Part shown: positions 15,085 to 23,086 of the stretch, in pieces
How positions within the stretch are numbered: the first letter of the stretch is position 1
Layout of the letters: every line of letters begins with the position of its first letter
NCBI RefSeq assembly: GCF_046115515.1
Contig: NZ_CP175953.1
Length of the DNA: 64,000 bases
Reading direction: 5' to 3' (one strand)
DNA from: Gracilimonas sp017641085
Lineage (GTDB): Bacteria; Bacteroidota; Rhodothermia; Balneolales; Balneolaceae
Notes under the pieces: model-generated
What the model was told of the DNA's origin: nothing
The model's input: the letters and a program-made list of their open reading frames with translations, nothing else
Database searches by the model: none
Position numbers and translations under genes: made by a program

Positions 15085-15900
15085 ATGAGATCCCAAAGGA
15101 ACATATACGGCTTAAAAAGTTGGGCCCTGACCGGTATAGTTGGTTTATTGGTTAGTTTGTTGAATCCGGTGATGGCACAACAAGAGCGGGTATTGATTCC
15201 GGCGGGATCTTTTCATTCTATCCTGCCCGAAGTTAAAGGTGAGCCCATTTCAGTGGACTCTTTTTATATAGATAAAACAGCAGTTACCAACGAAGATTTT
15301 CTCCAATTTCTTCAGGAAAATGATAGCTGGCAAAAAGACGAAATACCGTCCATTTTTGCAGCTCAGAATTACCTGAACCATTGGGAGGAGGCAAGCACTC
15401 CCGGTCTTGAAGCAATTGGAGAAAATCGTCCGGTTACACACGTTTCATGGTTTGCGGCTAATGCCTATTGCTCCGATAAAGGAGGAAGATTACCTAGCCT
15501 GAATGAGTGGGAATATTCGGCCCAGCTAATGGATTTTGATTCCATGCAAGAAATGAACCGGTTCAGTACCGAATTAATTGGTTGGTATTCAAGTGTGGAT
15601 GCCAAAAACACCAAAGCTGTTGGTTCAACAGGAATACAAAACCGGCATGGGGTTCAGGATCAATTTGGTTTAATTATGGAATGGGTGGAAGACTATAAGC
15701 CCATTATAGCCGATGAACTTTCGCTGGACTGTGGCACAGTTGGCAGGCTTCAGCAACTTGGAAATACATATAGTTATGCCGCTTCCATTCGGTATATCAC
15801 ACGGATGAGCTTTAATCCAAAAACAACAACGGGTATGGTGGGCTTCAGATGTGCTTACAATATCGAAGATCAGGAATCAGCTAAAAATTCAGAACTATGA
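15085..15900 (+). CDS. nirV: NirV-like formylglycine-generating-enzyme family protein
   Basis: A 271-residue exported protein of the SUMF1/FGE-sulfatase fold. Signal peptide about 1-31 (ends PVMAQQ). Family motifs are visible: DSFYIDKTAVTNEDFLQFL, PVTHVSWFAANAYCSDKGGR (GGRLPSLNEWEYSAQ follows) and VGFRCAY at the end. The Cys pair of true formylglycine-generating enzymes is not evident. Its place directly behind nirK matches nirV, a conserved partner of nirK thought to help it mature or work. Its stop overlaps the SCO gene start (ATGA). Confidence 0.82.
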   Translation: MRSQRNIYGLKSWALTGIVGLLVSLLNPVMAQQERVLIPAGSFHSILPEVKGEPISVDSFYIDKTAVTNEDFLQFLQENDSWQKDEIPSIFAAQNYLNHWEEASTPGLEAIGENRPVTHVSWFAANAYCSDKGGRLPSLNEWEYSAQLMDFDSMQEMNRFSTELIGWYSSVDAKNTKAVGSTGIQNRHGVQDQFGLIMEWVEDYKPIIADELSLDCGTVGRLQQLGNTYSYAASIRYITRMSFNPKTTTGMVGFRCAYNIEDQESAKNSEL

Positions 15901-16505
15901 GAACATTATTCATTTTATCCGCTTTTCTATTGAGTTCAATGTCCGCAGCAGCTCAACATCATCACGGCGATTCGTCAATGCTGAAGGCAGAGAAGGTATC
16001 TGATCATTCACTGTATCACCTAAAAGCTGAGTGGATCACCCACCGAAATGAATCGGTAACGTTAAGTCAGTTTAAGGGGGAACCGGTGATTGTAGTGATG
16101 TTTTACGGGTATTGTACTCAGGTTTGCCCAATCCTGATCAGAGATACGTGGCGTTTGTACAATTCGATAGATGAATCTTTAAGAAGTTCTGTGAATGTGC
16201 TGGCCGTTTCATTCGACCGGGAAAATGATTCACCCGAAGTACTGAAAAAATATGCCGAATACGAGCAATTGAATATTGAAGGTTGGCATTTCGTAACGGC
16301 AAAAGAAGCTGATATCCGAAGTCTGGCTATGATGCTGGGCGTTCAGTATGCAAAGAAAAGCGATGGTGAATTTGCACACTCTAACCTGGTCAGTGTATTG
16401 GATACGGAAGGAAAAGTGGCGGTTCGTGTAGAAGGACTAAATCAACCCATGACATCAGCTGCCCGAAAAGTTGAGAACATGCTGAAGCACCATACCATGC
16501 AATGA
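15897..16505 (+). CDS. SCO1/SenC/PrrC family copper chaperone
   Basis: A 202-residue exported thioredoxin-fold protein that carries copper to cuproenzymes or reduces their cysteines. Signal peptide 1-19, then HHHGDSS, a likely extra metal site. Copper ligands: C73 and C77 (GYCTQVCP) and H161 (FAHSN). Overlaps nirV and the cupredoxin gene by 4 bp on each side, so it is translationally coupled to both. The context points to copper loading of NirK or the cupredoxin rather than of cytochrome oxidase. Confidence 0.9.
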   Translation: MRTLFILSAFLLSSMSAAAQHHHGDSSMLKAEKVSDHSLYHLKAEWITHRNESVTLSQFKGEPVIVVMFYGYCTQVCPILIRDTWRLYNSIDESLRSSVNVLAVSFDRENDSPEVLKKYAEYEQLNIEGWHFVTAKEADIRSLAMMLGVQYAKKSDGEFAHSNLVSVLDTEGKVAVRVEGLNQPMTSAARKVENMLKHHTMQ

Positions 16506-16957
16506 AAACGATGTACTCCATAGCCTTTCTTTTGCTCTTGGTCGGTACGGAACCGGTACAGGCTTTTCAGTCGCTCTCTGCTGACACGCTCACTGTAGAA
16601 GTACGGGGAACCGGTGCCGATGCCCGATTTGTACCGGCACTTATACAGGTAAGTAAGGGTGATGTAATCAGGTTTAAAGTTCTGGAAGGGATGCATACCG
16701 TCACGGCTTATCATCCGGACAACCGCCGGCCATCAAGAATACCTGAGTCAATCTCTTCATTTGATTCGGGAATGCTGAGTGAAGGGGATGTCTGGTTTTT
16801 GGAGATTACCGAAGAAGGCATCTATGATTACTTTTGCCTACCGCACGAACGGCTGGGACATGTAGGGCGTATTGTAGCAGGAGATAATGCAGAAGCAGGC
16901 CAGTATGATAATTCTCTGATTCCCGAAGAAGCGGCCCGAACTTTCCAATCTTTATAG
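16502..16957 (+). CDS. Cupredoxin (pseudoazurin/plastocyanin-like)
   Basis: A 151-residue exported electron carrier with a signal peptide (about 1-21, ends VQAF). Type-1 copper ligands H65 (GMHTV), C112 and H115 (FCLPH); the axial position, Met in pseudoazurin (CTPHYAMGM), is H120 here (CLPHERLGH). The C-terminal extension after residue 125 is charged, like pseudoazurin's helices. As the last gene of the nirK-nirV-SCO set, it is the natural electron donor of NirK. Convergent with a membrane protein gene 19 bp downstream. Confidence 0.85.
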   Translation: MKTMYSIAFLLLLVGTEPVQAFQSLSADTLTVEVRGTGADARFVPALIQVSKGDVIRFKVLEGMHTVTAYHPDNRRPSRIPESISSFDSGMLSEGDVWFLEITEEGIYDYFCLPHERLGHVGRIVAGDNAEAGQYDNSLIPEEAARTFQSL

Positions 16958-16976
16958 TACTTAAATTGTGAGGGAA

Positions 16977-18419
16977 TCAAAGGGAGAGAGCAAGCTCAAA
17001 AACCTGCAAAATGGAATCGTTTGTAAAGAAAAGAACCAGTAAGCCGATTGAGAACAGGGTGTGCAGCCCTACTGTTAGAAACAGGTAAATAGCTGTTCCC
17101 GGCCCGGAGCTACGTGAGATATCAAAAGCGGAGATATTAAAAGCCCCGTACCAAATCAGTACGAACAAAGCGCCAAAGATCAGAATGGCAGTGGGTCCAA
17201 AACCGGTAACGTACAGCGTAACCAAAATGGTCACAATCAGAAAATCGAGAAAGAAGGTGCCTGAATACAGGTTCACTGTCTGACTGAAATGTTCCAGGTT
17301 CTTTGCCGGAAGATAAAGCCATAGCAAGGCCACGGTCTGTATAAGCAGGGTTATAATAACTCCGATTCCGAAGAAAGAGGCATAATTGGTTCCAAAAATT
17401 GCCAGGGTTGGCAGGTGATGGAAAAAGGCATTAAGCCCGGTTAAACTGATCGAAGTTTGTGCCAAAATATAAAACATCATTCCGGAAAATAGTGCATGCA
17501 TTGCCAACAAGGCTATCCCTCCGGTTAATGCGCGTTCGCGGTAGTGCAGTATGTCATCCACAAAAAACCGGTGTGCAAGAAAGTAGCGCAGCAGCATAGG
17601 CCGCAAGTAGGGTAGTAGTTTGAATAACACGGCTAAGCCAAGCCACAGAACAACCAACGAGAGTACCATCCAGCTTTGTGAACTACGTGATTCATCGGCT
17701 GCAGGTAATGGTATTTTCCATTCCTGACTTTGCTCATACTGCATGAGACTTTCAGAGAATTCGGGATATGCAGAAATGGCTTCATCGAACCATTCAGCGC
17801 GCAGAAAGAAAATAAGACTCGAATTTTGATCGACTTCCCACCCGAATTGCTCATCAAAAGCGGCGATATCGGTTCTTTGGAAAACCGAGTCCGCAAAAAG
17901 GACAGCAAATGGTTTATCGGGAGTGTCGAAATAAGACCATTTATCAGAGGCGTAGAAGTAAAAGTCTTTATTTGATCGGGCCGACAAGGAATCCAGAATG
18001 GGAGAAAACATATCGTCAAACTCCGGGTGAGAGGTCTGGCTATTGCTCAACAAACCAATGGCAGCAAAATTCAAATAGGAACGATAGAGATCGGTAGCCT
18101 CTCCGAATTGCTGCAGGAGATTACTTTGACGAGAGCGAATCTCACTGAGCGTAAGATAGGTCTTATCCAGTTGTATGAGAATGGTAAAAGGGGCCTCTCT
18201 CAGTAAAGCCAGCAGATCAGGACTTACCGGATGATCAAGCTGGAGGTAATCAATGCCATGCTGGGCAAAAGTATTCAACTGAGTTTTAGCTTCTGAAGTA
18301 TCGGCGGGATGATCCCAGACAATACCCAAAGAAGGCTGCTGAGCCATACTTTTGGCTGTAGTTCCCAGAAACAGGCAGAGAAAGCTTAAGGCGAAAAGAT
18401 ATGTGGCCTTGGCTTTCAC
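16977..18419 (-). CDS. Exported N-domain plus C-terminal six-TM membrane protein, unknown function
   Basis: 480 residues. Signal peptide about 1-26 (ends KSMAQQ). The N-terminal extracytoplasmic half (27-245) starts LGIVWDHPAD and AQHGIDYLQLDHPVSPDLLA, reminiscent of a beta/alpha-barrel, but no catalytic motif is certain. The C-terminal half has about seven hydrophobic helices between 250 and 478. No family recognised. It starts immediately after the miaB stop with no gap, so it is co-transcribed with miaB, though a functional link to tRNA modification is unlikely. Confidence 0.6.
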   Translation of the reverse strand: MKAKATYLFALSFLCLFLGTTAKSMAQQPSLGIVWDHPADTSEAKTQLNTFAQHGIDYLQLDHPVSPDLLALLREAPFTILIQLDKTYLTLSEIRSRQSNLLQQFGEATDLYRSYLNFAAIGLLSNSQTSHPEFDDMFSPILDSLSARSNKDFYFYASDKWSYFDTPDKPFAVLFADSVFQRTDIAAFDEQFGWEVDQNSSLIFFLRAEWFDEAISAYPEFSESLMQYEQSQEWKIPLPAADESRSSQSWMVLSLVVLWLGLAVLFKLLPYLRPMLLRYFLAHRFFVDDILHYRERALTGGIALLAMHALFSGMMFYILAQTSISLTGLNAFFHHLPTLAIFGTNYASFFGIGVIITLLIQTVALLWLYLPAKNLEHFSQTVNLYSGTFFLDFLIVTILVTLYVTGFGPTAILIFGALFVLIWYGAFNISAFDISRSSGPGTAIYLFLTVGLHTLFSIGLLVLFFTNDSILQVFELALSL

Positions 18420-19778
18420 TCAGGCTACAACTTCAGCTCCGTAATATTCAGTCAGCGTCGTTTTCTTGATAGGGCGTGCAATCAAGGTGGCTGACGTGGC
18501 GTCGGTTACTTCCACTTCTACATAATCGCCCTTCTCAAAATCTTTGCGGTCAAAAACGCACATTTTGTTAGTATCGGTACGTCCGCTCATCTGCTCTTCA
18601 GAACGCTTACTGGTTCCTTCTACCAGAACTACGTGACGACGCCCGATTTCATCCTGATTTCTTCTTTCCTGAATATCCATCTGTTGGTTGATGATTTCAG
18701 TCAACCGGCGCTTCTTAACCTTCTCCGGTACGTTGTCTTCGTATTTCCGGTGAGCCAGTGTACGTTCCCGTTCCGAATAGGCAAACATATAGGCCAGATC
18801 ATATTCCACCTCAGCCATCAAGGTAAGGGTTTGCTCATGTTCTTCTTCTGTTTCATCGCAAAACCCTGCAATGATATCCGTAGAAAGAGAAACGCCCGGA
18901 ATGATGGACTTCATATTTTGAATAAGCTCCAAATACTCTTCTCTCGTGTAGGGGCGACGCATACGCTCCAGCATGGTGTCGCTGCCGGCCTGGGCCGGAA
19001 TGTGGATGTAATTACACAGATTAGGACGTTCAGCAATCAGGTGCAGAAGGTCGTTAGGGAAGTCTTTGGGGTGAGGAGAGGAGAAACGAAAACGCATTTC
19101 AGGATCTACTTTACTGGCCTCATCCATCAGACGTGTGAAGGTGTTCTCCCCATCCAGGTATGAATTCACATTTTGTCCCAGCAGCGTAACTTCTTTATAT
19201 CCTTCATCGCTCAGCTGTTTAATTTCTCTGAGGATAGATTCCATCGGTCGGCTGCGTTCACGTCCCCGTGTAAAAGGAACTACACAGAACGAACACATAT
19301 TATCACACCCGCGCATAATGGATACAAACGCATTTACACCGTTGCCGGTGGTTCTGACGGGGGCAATGTCAGCATAGGTTTCTTCCAGTGAGAGAAGCAC
19401 ATTCACGGCTTTTCGTCCGTCTTCAACTTCCTCCAGTAAACGAGGGATATCACGGTATGCATCAGGGCCCACTACAATATCTACAAGGTGTTCCTGTTCA
19501 ATAATCCGGTCTTTGATGCGCTCAGCCATACAGCCCAGCACGCCAACGGTAAGGTCTCCGTTTTCTTTTTTTATGGATCGAAGCTCTTTGAGACGATTCC
19601 AAACTTTGGTTTCCGCGTTTTCACGAATGGAGCAGGTGTTTACAAGAACAACATCCGCGCTTTCTGCTTCATGAACCGGCCTCATGCCTTCTTCAAGCAG
19701 GATGGAATTCACGATCTCAGAATCCGCAAAGTTCATCTGACAACCGTAGGTCTCGATATAGAATTTCTTTTCTTTCAC
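18420..19778 (-). CDS. miaB: tRNA-2-methylthio-N6-dimethylallyladenosine synthase MiaB
   Basis: A 452-residue radical-SAM methylthiotransferase acting on A37 of tRNAs that read UNN codons. The N-terminal cluster is bound by C13 (YGCQMNF), C49 (NTCSIREN) and C83 (GCMAER). The radical-SAM cluster is bound by C158, C162 and C165 (CDNMCSFC). The C-terminal TRAM domain (about 385-445) follows RRHVVLVEG. The RGRERSRP and GQNVNSY motifs distinguish MiaB from RimO. Full length. It lies 34 bp downstream of pyrE, same strand. Confidence 0.96.
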   Translation of the reverse strand: MKEKKFYIETYGCQMNFADSEIVNSILLEEGMRPVHEAESADVVLVNTCSIRENAETKVWNRLKELRSIKKENGDLTVGVLGCMAERIKDRIIEQEHLVDIVVGPDAYRDIPRLLEEVEDGRKAVNVLLSLEETYADIAPVRTTGNGVNAFVSIMRGCDNMCSFCVVPFTRGRERSRPMESILREIKQLSDEGYKEVTLLGQNVNSYLDGENTFTRLMDEASKVDPEMRFRFSSPHPKDFPNDLLHLIAERPNLCNYIHIPAQAGSDTMLERMRRPYTREEYLELIQNMKSIIPGVSLSTDIIAGFCDETEEEHEQTLTLMAEVEYDLAYMFAYSERERTLAHRKYEDNVPEKVKKRRLTEIINQQMDIQERRNQDEIGRRHVVLVEGTSKRSEEQMSGRTDTNKMCVFDRKDFEKGDYVEVEVTDATSATLIARPIKKTTLTEYYGAEVVA

Positions 19779-19812
19779 TGCACTATATTTTTATGAATTC
19801 GAAATATACAAA

Positions 19813-20469
19813 TTATTCATCCGAAGGACTATCAGGCCACACTTCCGGGTGATCTCTCCAGCTGGAAAGTAAGTCAAGGTCATCGCCGTCGATTACCCCT
19901 TTTTCAATAGCTACGTTCACCAGTGTTTTATAGTCGGTAAGGGTATAAACCGGTACTTCTGTATCTGAAAATCGTTTAGAAGCTTTATCAAAATCGTAGG
20001 TAAAGATGGATAACACAGCGTCAACTTTTGCCCCCACAAATTTCAGGGCCTCAACCACAGAAATGGCTGATCCGCCGGTAGAAATCAGGTCTTCGATAAC
20101 AACGGTAGATTCTCCTTTCTTGACACCACCTTCAATCTGATTACCCATTCCATGAGCCTTCGCTTTTGCACGCACATAGGCCATAGGTTTGTTCAGGTTT
20201 GCAGCTACCCATGCTGCATGGGGGATTCCGGCCGTAGCTGTGCCTGTCACCACATCTACATCCGGGTACTTTTCCTGGATGATAGCGGTGAATTCATTTT
20301 CAATTTTATTCCGTATTTCAGGAAACCGCAAAGTGAGCCTGTTATCGCAGTAGATAGGCGAGTTCCAGCCTGAAGTCCACGTAAATGGGTCGTTCGGTCT
20401 GAGAACTACAGCATTAATATCAAGCAAATGAGCAGCCAGCTCACGAGCAAATGAGTTATTGAGTATCAT
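19813..20469 (-). CDS. pyrE: Orotate phosphoribosyltransferase PyrE
   Basis: A 218-residue pyrimidine-biosynthesis enzyme (orotate + PRPP to OMP). The PRPP-binding motif is VVIEDLISTGGSAISVVEAL; GTATAGIPHAAWVA and VRAKAKAHGMGNQIEG are the other family loops. I choose the ATG at 20469 (MILNNSFAREL) because it matches the family's N-terminus; an in-frame Met 78 bp earlier would run into pgpA. It is followed by miaB. Confidence 0.95.
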   Translation of the reverse strand: MILNNSFARELAAHLLDINAVVLRPNDPFTWTSGWNSPIYCDNRLTLRFPEIRNKIENEFTAIIQEKYPDVDVVTGTATAGIPHAAWVAANLNKPMAYVRAKAKAHGMGNQIEGGVKKGESTVVIEDLISTGGSAISVVEALKFVGAKVDAVLSIFTYDFDKASKRFSDTEVPVYTLTDYKTLVNVAIEKGVIDGDDLDLLSSWRDHPEVWPDSPSDE

Positions 20470-20515
20470 AAGTCTTTTAAATTCTGTTATTGGTACCGCT
20501 GCGATGAGTGAATTA

Positions 20516-21043
20516 TTATACCATCCCAAAGATATTTGGCCAGACAAAAATAAGGGTTTTTAAGCACAGAAGCGCATACAATCCTGCCAATAAATCATCC
20601 GCAAAAATTCCCCATCCACCCGGCAGATTTTGCACTTTTTTTATCCCTAATGGCTTTAATACGTCAAAAAAGCGAAAGAGCACAAATCCCGTTAATAAAA
20701 TGATAACATGGTGTTCGGTGCTACCGGCCAGGCAAACGGTAAAAAACGTGAGCGATTGACCGGCCCATTCATCCATTACCAACTGGCCCGGGTCTTTGCC
20801 GAATGCTTCCTCAAAATATCCGAATACCCAAAAGCATGTCAGGGAGCATGCAAATGTAATAAGTAAAATCAGCCACGTGGCGTTAAACTGAAGAATGAAA
20901 TAGAGAGGGAGCAGCATTATCAAACTTCCGGCGGTTCCGGGTGCTTTTGGAAAAAGACCGGAGTAGCATCCGCTTCCTACAAATAATTTCAGGCCGTTCA
21001 CGAGGACTGGTTTTGAGTTTTGAAAAGTTGGCTGTTGCCCCAA
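20516..21043 (-). CDS. pgpA: Phosphatidylglycerophosphatase A
   Basis: A 175-residue inner-membrane phosphatase that makes phosphatidylglycerol from its phosphate. Motifs: GSGCYSGLFPKAPGTAGSL near the N-terminus, VMDEWAGQ in the middle and FRFFDVLKPLGIKKVQNLPG (GWGIFADDLLAG follows), the PgpA signature. It overlaps the end of pgsA by 46 bp and catalyses the next step after PgsA, so the pair is a phospholipid operon. Confidence 0.94.
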   Translation of the reverse strand: MGQQPTFQNSKPVLVNGLKLFVGSGCYSGLFPKAPGTAGSLIMLLPLYFILQFNATWLILLITFACSLTCFWVFGYFEEAFGKDPGQLVMDEWAGQSLTFFTVCLAGSTEHHVIILLTGFVLFRFFDVLKPLGIKKVQNLPGGWGIFADDLLAGLYALLCLKTLIFVWPNIFGMV

Positions 21044-21591
21044 ATGTACTCAGCACCGGAGTACACGGTAAGTGCCGTTACAAACATCATGACGTAGTAC
21101 AGCACACCCGAGTTAAAGAATTGTGCAGCAGCATCAGCAAATTCTATATCGGCTTGTTTAAATACCCCGAGCAGCAAAACTGTATAGAGAAACAGCATTT
21201 GGACCATGGTTTTAGCCTTTGCTGTAAACCGTGTTTTCAGGGGGATTTTTTTACGATTTGCGTACAGCCTGAGCGCAGTAATGAACACATCCCGAATCAC
21301 TATCAGGATAACGGCCCACCATGGAAATTGGGATACATCCAGAAAAGGAAGACAAAAGAAGCCGGCGAAGGTCAGGAATTTATCGGCAAGGGGATCAATG
21401 AAAACCCCGAAATCACTTTCCAGTTGATAGTATCGGGCTATCTTACCGTCAAAGTAATCGGTAACAGCCGCTGTAGCAAAAACTGCGATGCTGAGCGAGC
21501 GCCAGATAAGTTCGTCTTGTATATACATGAACAGGAATATGGGAGCCAGCACCATCCGTATGGTACTCAGTATGTTGGGGATGTTCTTCAT
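20998..21591 (-). CDS. pgsA: CDP-diacylglycerol-glycerol-3-phosphate 3-phosphatidyltransferase
   Basis: A 197-residue multi-span membrane enzyme making phosphatidylglycerophosphate. The CDP-alcohol phosphotransferase motif D-G-x2-A-R-x8-G-x3-D-x3-D is present (DYFDGKIARYYQLESDFG then VFIDPLADK). N-terminus NIPNILSTIRMVLAPIFLF is typical. Immediately upstream lies an 18-codon open frame with its stop 6 bp before this ATG. Confidence 0.95.
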   Translation of the reverse strand: MKNIPNILSTIRMVLAPIFLFMYIQDELIWRSLSIAVFATAAVTDYFDGKIARYYQLESDFGVFIDPLADKFLTFAGFFCLPFLDVSQFPWWAVILIVIRDVFITALRLYANRKKIPLKTRFTAKAKTMVQMLFLYTVLLLGVFKQADIEFADAAAQFFNSGVLYYVMMFVTALTVYSGAEYIWGNSQLFKTQNQSS

Positions 21592-21597
21592 CGATAA

Positions 21598-21651
21598 CTA
21601 TTCAGCCTTCTTGTGACCGCCAAACTTACTAAGTAATTCAGACCATAACAT
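21598..21651 (-). other. Possible 17-residue micro-ORF before pgsA
   Basis: ATG at 21649-21651, peptide MLWSELLSKFGGHKKAE, stop TAG 6 bp before the pgsA start. Amphipathic and basic. It could be a leader peptide, a small protein, or chance; only its position argues for it. Confidence 0.2.
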
Positions 21652-21669
21652 GATAGATTTTTTGGTAAT

Positions 21670-21751
21670 AGGTGTTAGATACAAGGTGTTAGGTTTTAGT
21701 GAATAAAGTATGTACAAAAACCTAACACCTAAAACCTTGCGCCTAACACCT
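21670..21751. repeat. Imperfect inverted repeat between pgsA and cinA
   Basis: AGGTGTTAG...AAGGTGTTAGGTTTT on one side and AAAACCT...CCTAACACC on the other form an 82-bp imperfect palindrome built from the word GTGTTAGG. It lies in the divergent gap. No T-run follows on either strand, so a dispersed palindromic element is likelier than a terminator. Confidence 0.65.
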
Positions 21752-21799
21752 GTTAAATAGCTGTGGAAATTGGGCTGGCTAATACGGAATTTAGACCTC

Positions 21800-23086
21800 A
21801 TGAAAGTACAGATCATCTCCATCGGCAACGAACTTCTTATTGGCGATACCGTTAACACCAACGCATCCTGGCTGGGTGAATTTCTTACAGGTTTGGGCTT
21901 CACGGTGACACAGGTTCACACTATCTCAGACGAACTTGATCTCATAAAGAAGACCATTAAAACGGCCATGCAGGAATCAGAGGTGGTGATTTGCACGGGC
22001 GGACTTGGCCCCACTCACGATGATTTGACCAAAAAAGCAGTAGCTGAACTGTTTGATGTGGGATACAAGCTTCATCAAGAGTCGCTTGATTACATTAAAT
22101 CGCTGTTTGAGAAACGAAATATTCCTTTCTCAGAGTCGAATTACAGTCAGGCTGAAGTACCGGAAAATGCAGAAGTATTATTCAATAAAGCCGGAACGGC
22201 TCCGGGAATGTGGTTCGAGGCCGGCAGTTACCTTGCTGTGTTGCCGGGCGTTCCTTATGAAATGAAATACCTGATGAAAAAGCGCGTAGCCCCAAAACTC
22301 AGAGAAGCTTTCGGTGATATTGGCTATTTATACTCTCACTACATTAAAACGGCCGGAATTGGAGAAAGTACACTGAGCGATCAGGTTTTGGGAGATTTGT
22401 CGGATTATTTTGAGAACGGAGTAAGCCTCGCTTTTTTACCCTCGCCCGGTGGAGTAACCCTTCGGCTGAATGGTAAGGGAAGGACTAAGGAAGAAGCAAA
22501 AGACAATATCCAAAAACTGACCGATGTTATTTACCAAAAAGCGGGTAAGTATATCTACGGAGAGGGAAAAGACTTTTCCATCAGTGAAGCCGTTGGGGAA
22601 TTATTGAAGGAAAAAGGACTGAAAATAGCAGTTGCTGAAAGCTGCACAGGCGGACTTATCGCCAACACATTTACAGACGTGGCCGGAAGCAGTGATTACT
22701 TTGATGGCGGAATTGTGTCATATGCGAACCATGTGAAAGTGAAGCAACTTGGTGTTTCTCAGGATGATTTGGACTCTGTGGGAGCCGTGAGTAAAGAAGT
22801 GGCATTGCAAATGGCCAAAGGTGTAGCCGAAAAACTGGACACCGAAATCGGAATTTCCACAACGGGAATTGCCGGGCCCGGCGGCGGTACCGAAGAAAAA
22901 CCGGTTGGAACGGTTTGGATGGGGTATTATCAAAAGGATGGAGCACATTTTGCGATTAAAGCGATGTTTACCAAAGACCGGCACATGAATAAAGAACGGA
23001 CAAAAATGGTGCTGCTCGAAATAATCCGCCGTACCTTAAAGGGAATTGATACGATGCCCTATGATCTTAAAAAGCAACTTCCTTGA
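21800..23086 (+). CDS. cinA: CinA family protein: nicotinamide-nucleotide amidase with MoCF domain
   Basis: 428 residues. The N-terminal MoCF/CinA domain has IISIGNELLIGDTVNTNASW and CTGGLGPTHDDLTKKA. The C-terminal PncC amidase domain has VAESCTGGLIA, GIVSYANHVK and STTGIAGPGGG, the motifs of NMN deamidase, which recycles pyridine nucleotides. I choose the ATG at 21800 (MKVQIISIG), matching the family start, over a TTG 30 bp upstream. The stop overlaps the start of the next gene. Confidence 0.93.
   Translation: MKVQIISIGNELLIGDTVNTNASWLGEFLTGLGFTVTQVHTISDELDLIKKTIKTAMQESEVVICTGGLGPTHDDLTKKAVAELFDVGYKLHQESLDYIKSLFEKRNIPFSESNYSQAEVPENAEVLFNKAGTAPGMWFEAGSYLAVLPGVPYEMKYLMKKRVAPKLREAFGDIGYLYSHYIKTAGIGESTLSDQVLGDLSDYFENGVSLAFLPSPGGVTLRLNGKGRTKEEAKDNIQKLTDVIYQKAGKYIYGEGKDFSISEAVGELLKEKGLKIAVAESCTGGLIANTFTDVAGSSDYFDGGIVSYANHVKVKQLGVSQDDLDSVGAVSKEVALQMAKGVAEKLDTEIGISTTGIAGPGGGTEEKPVGTVWMGYYQKDGAHFAIKAMFTKDRHMNKERTKMVLLEIIRRTLKGIDTMPYDLKKQLP

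Noticed and set aside
18633..19796. Several plus-strand frames inside miaB
   Set aside because: Antisense shadows of a full-length, highly conserved gene.
21598..21903. 101-codon minus-strand frame across the pgsA-cinA gap
   Set aside because: Its upstream half is antisense to the cinA start and passes through the palindrome; only the last 17 codons are even possible as a micro-ORF.
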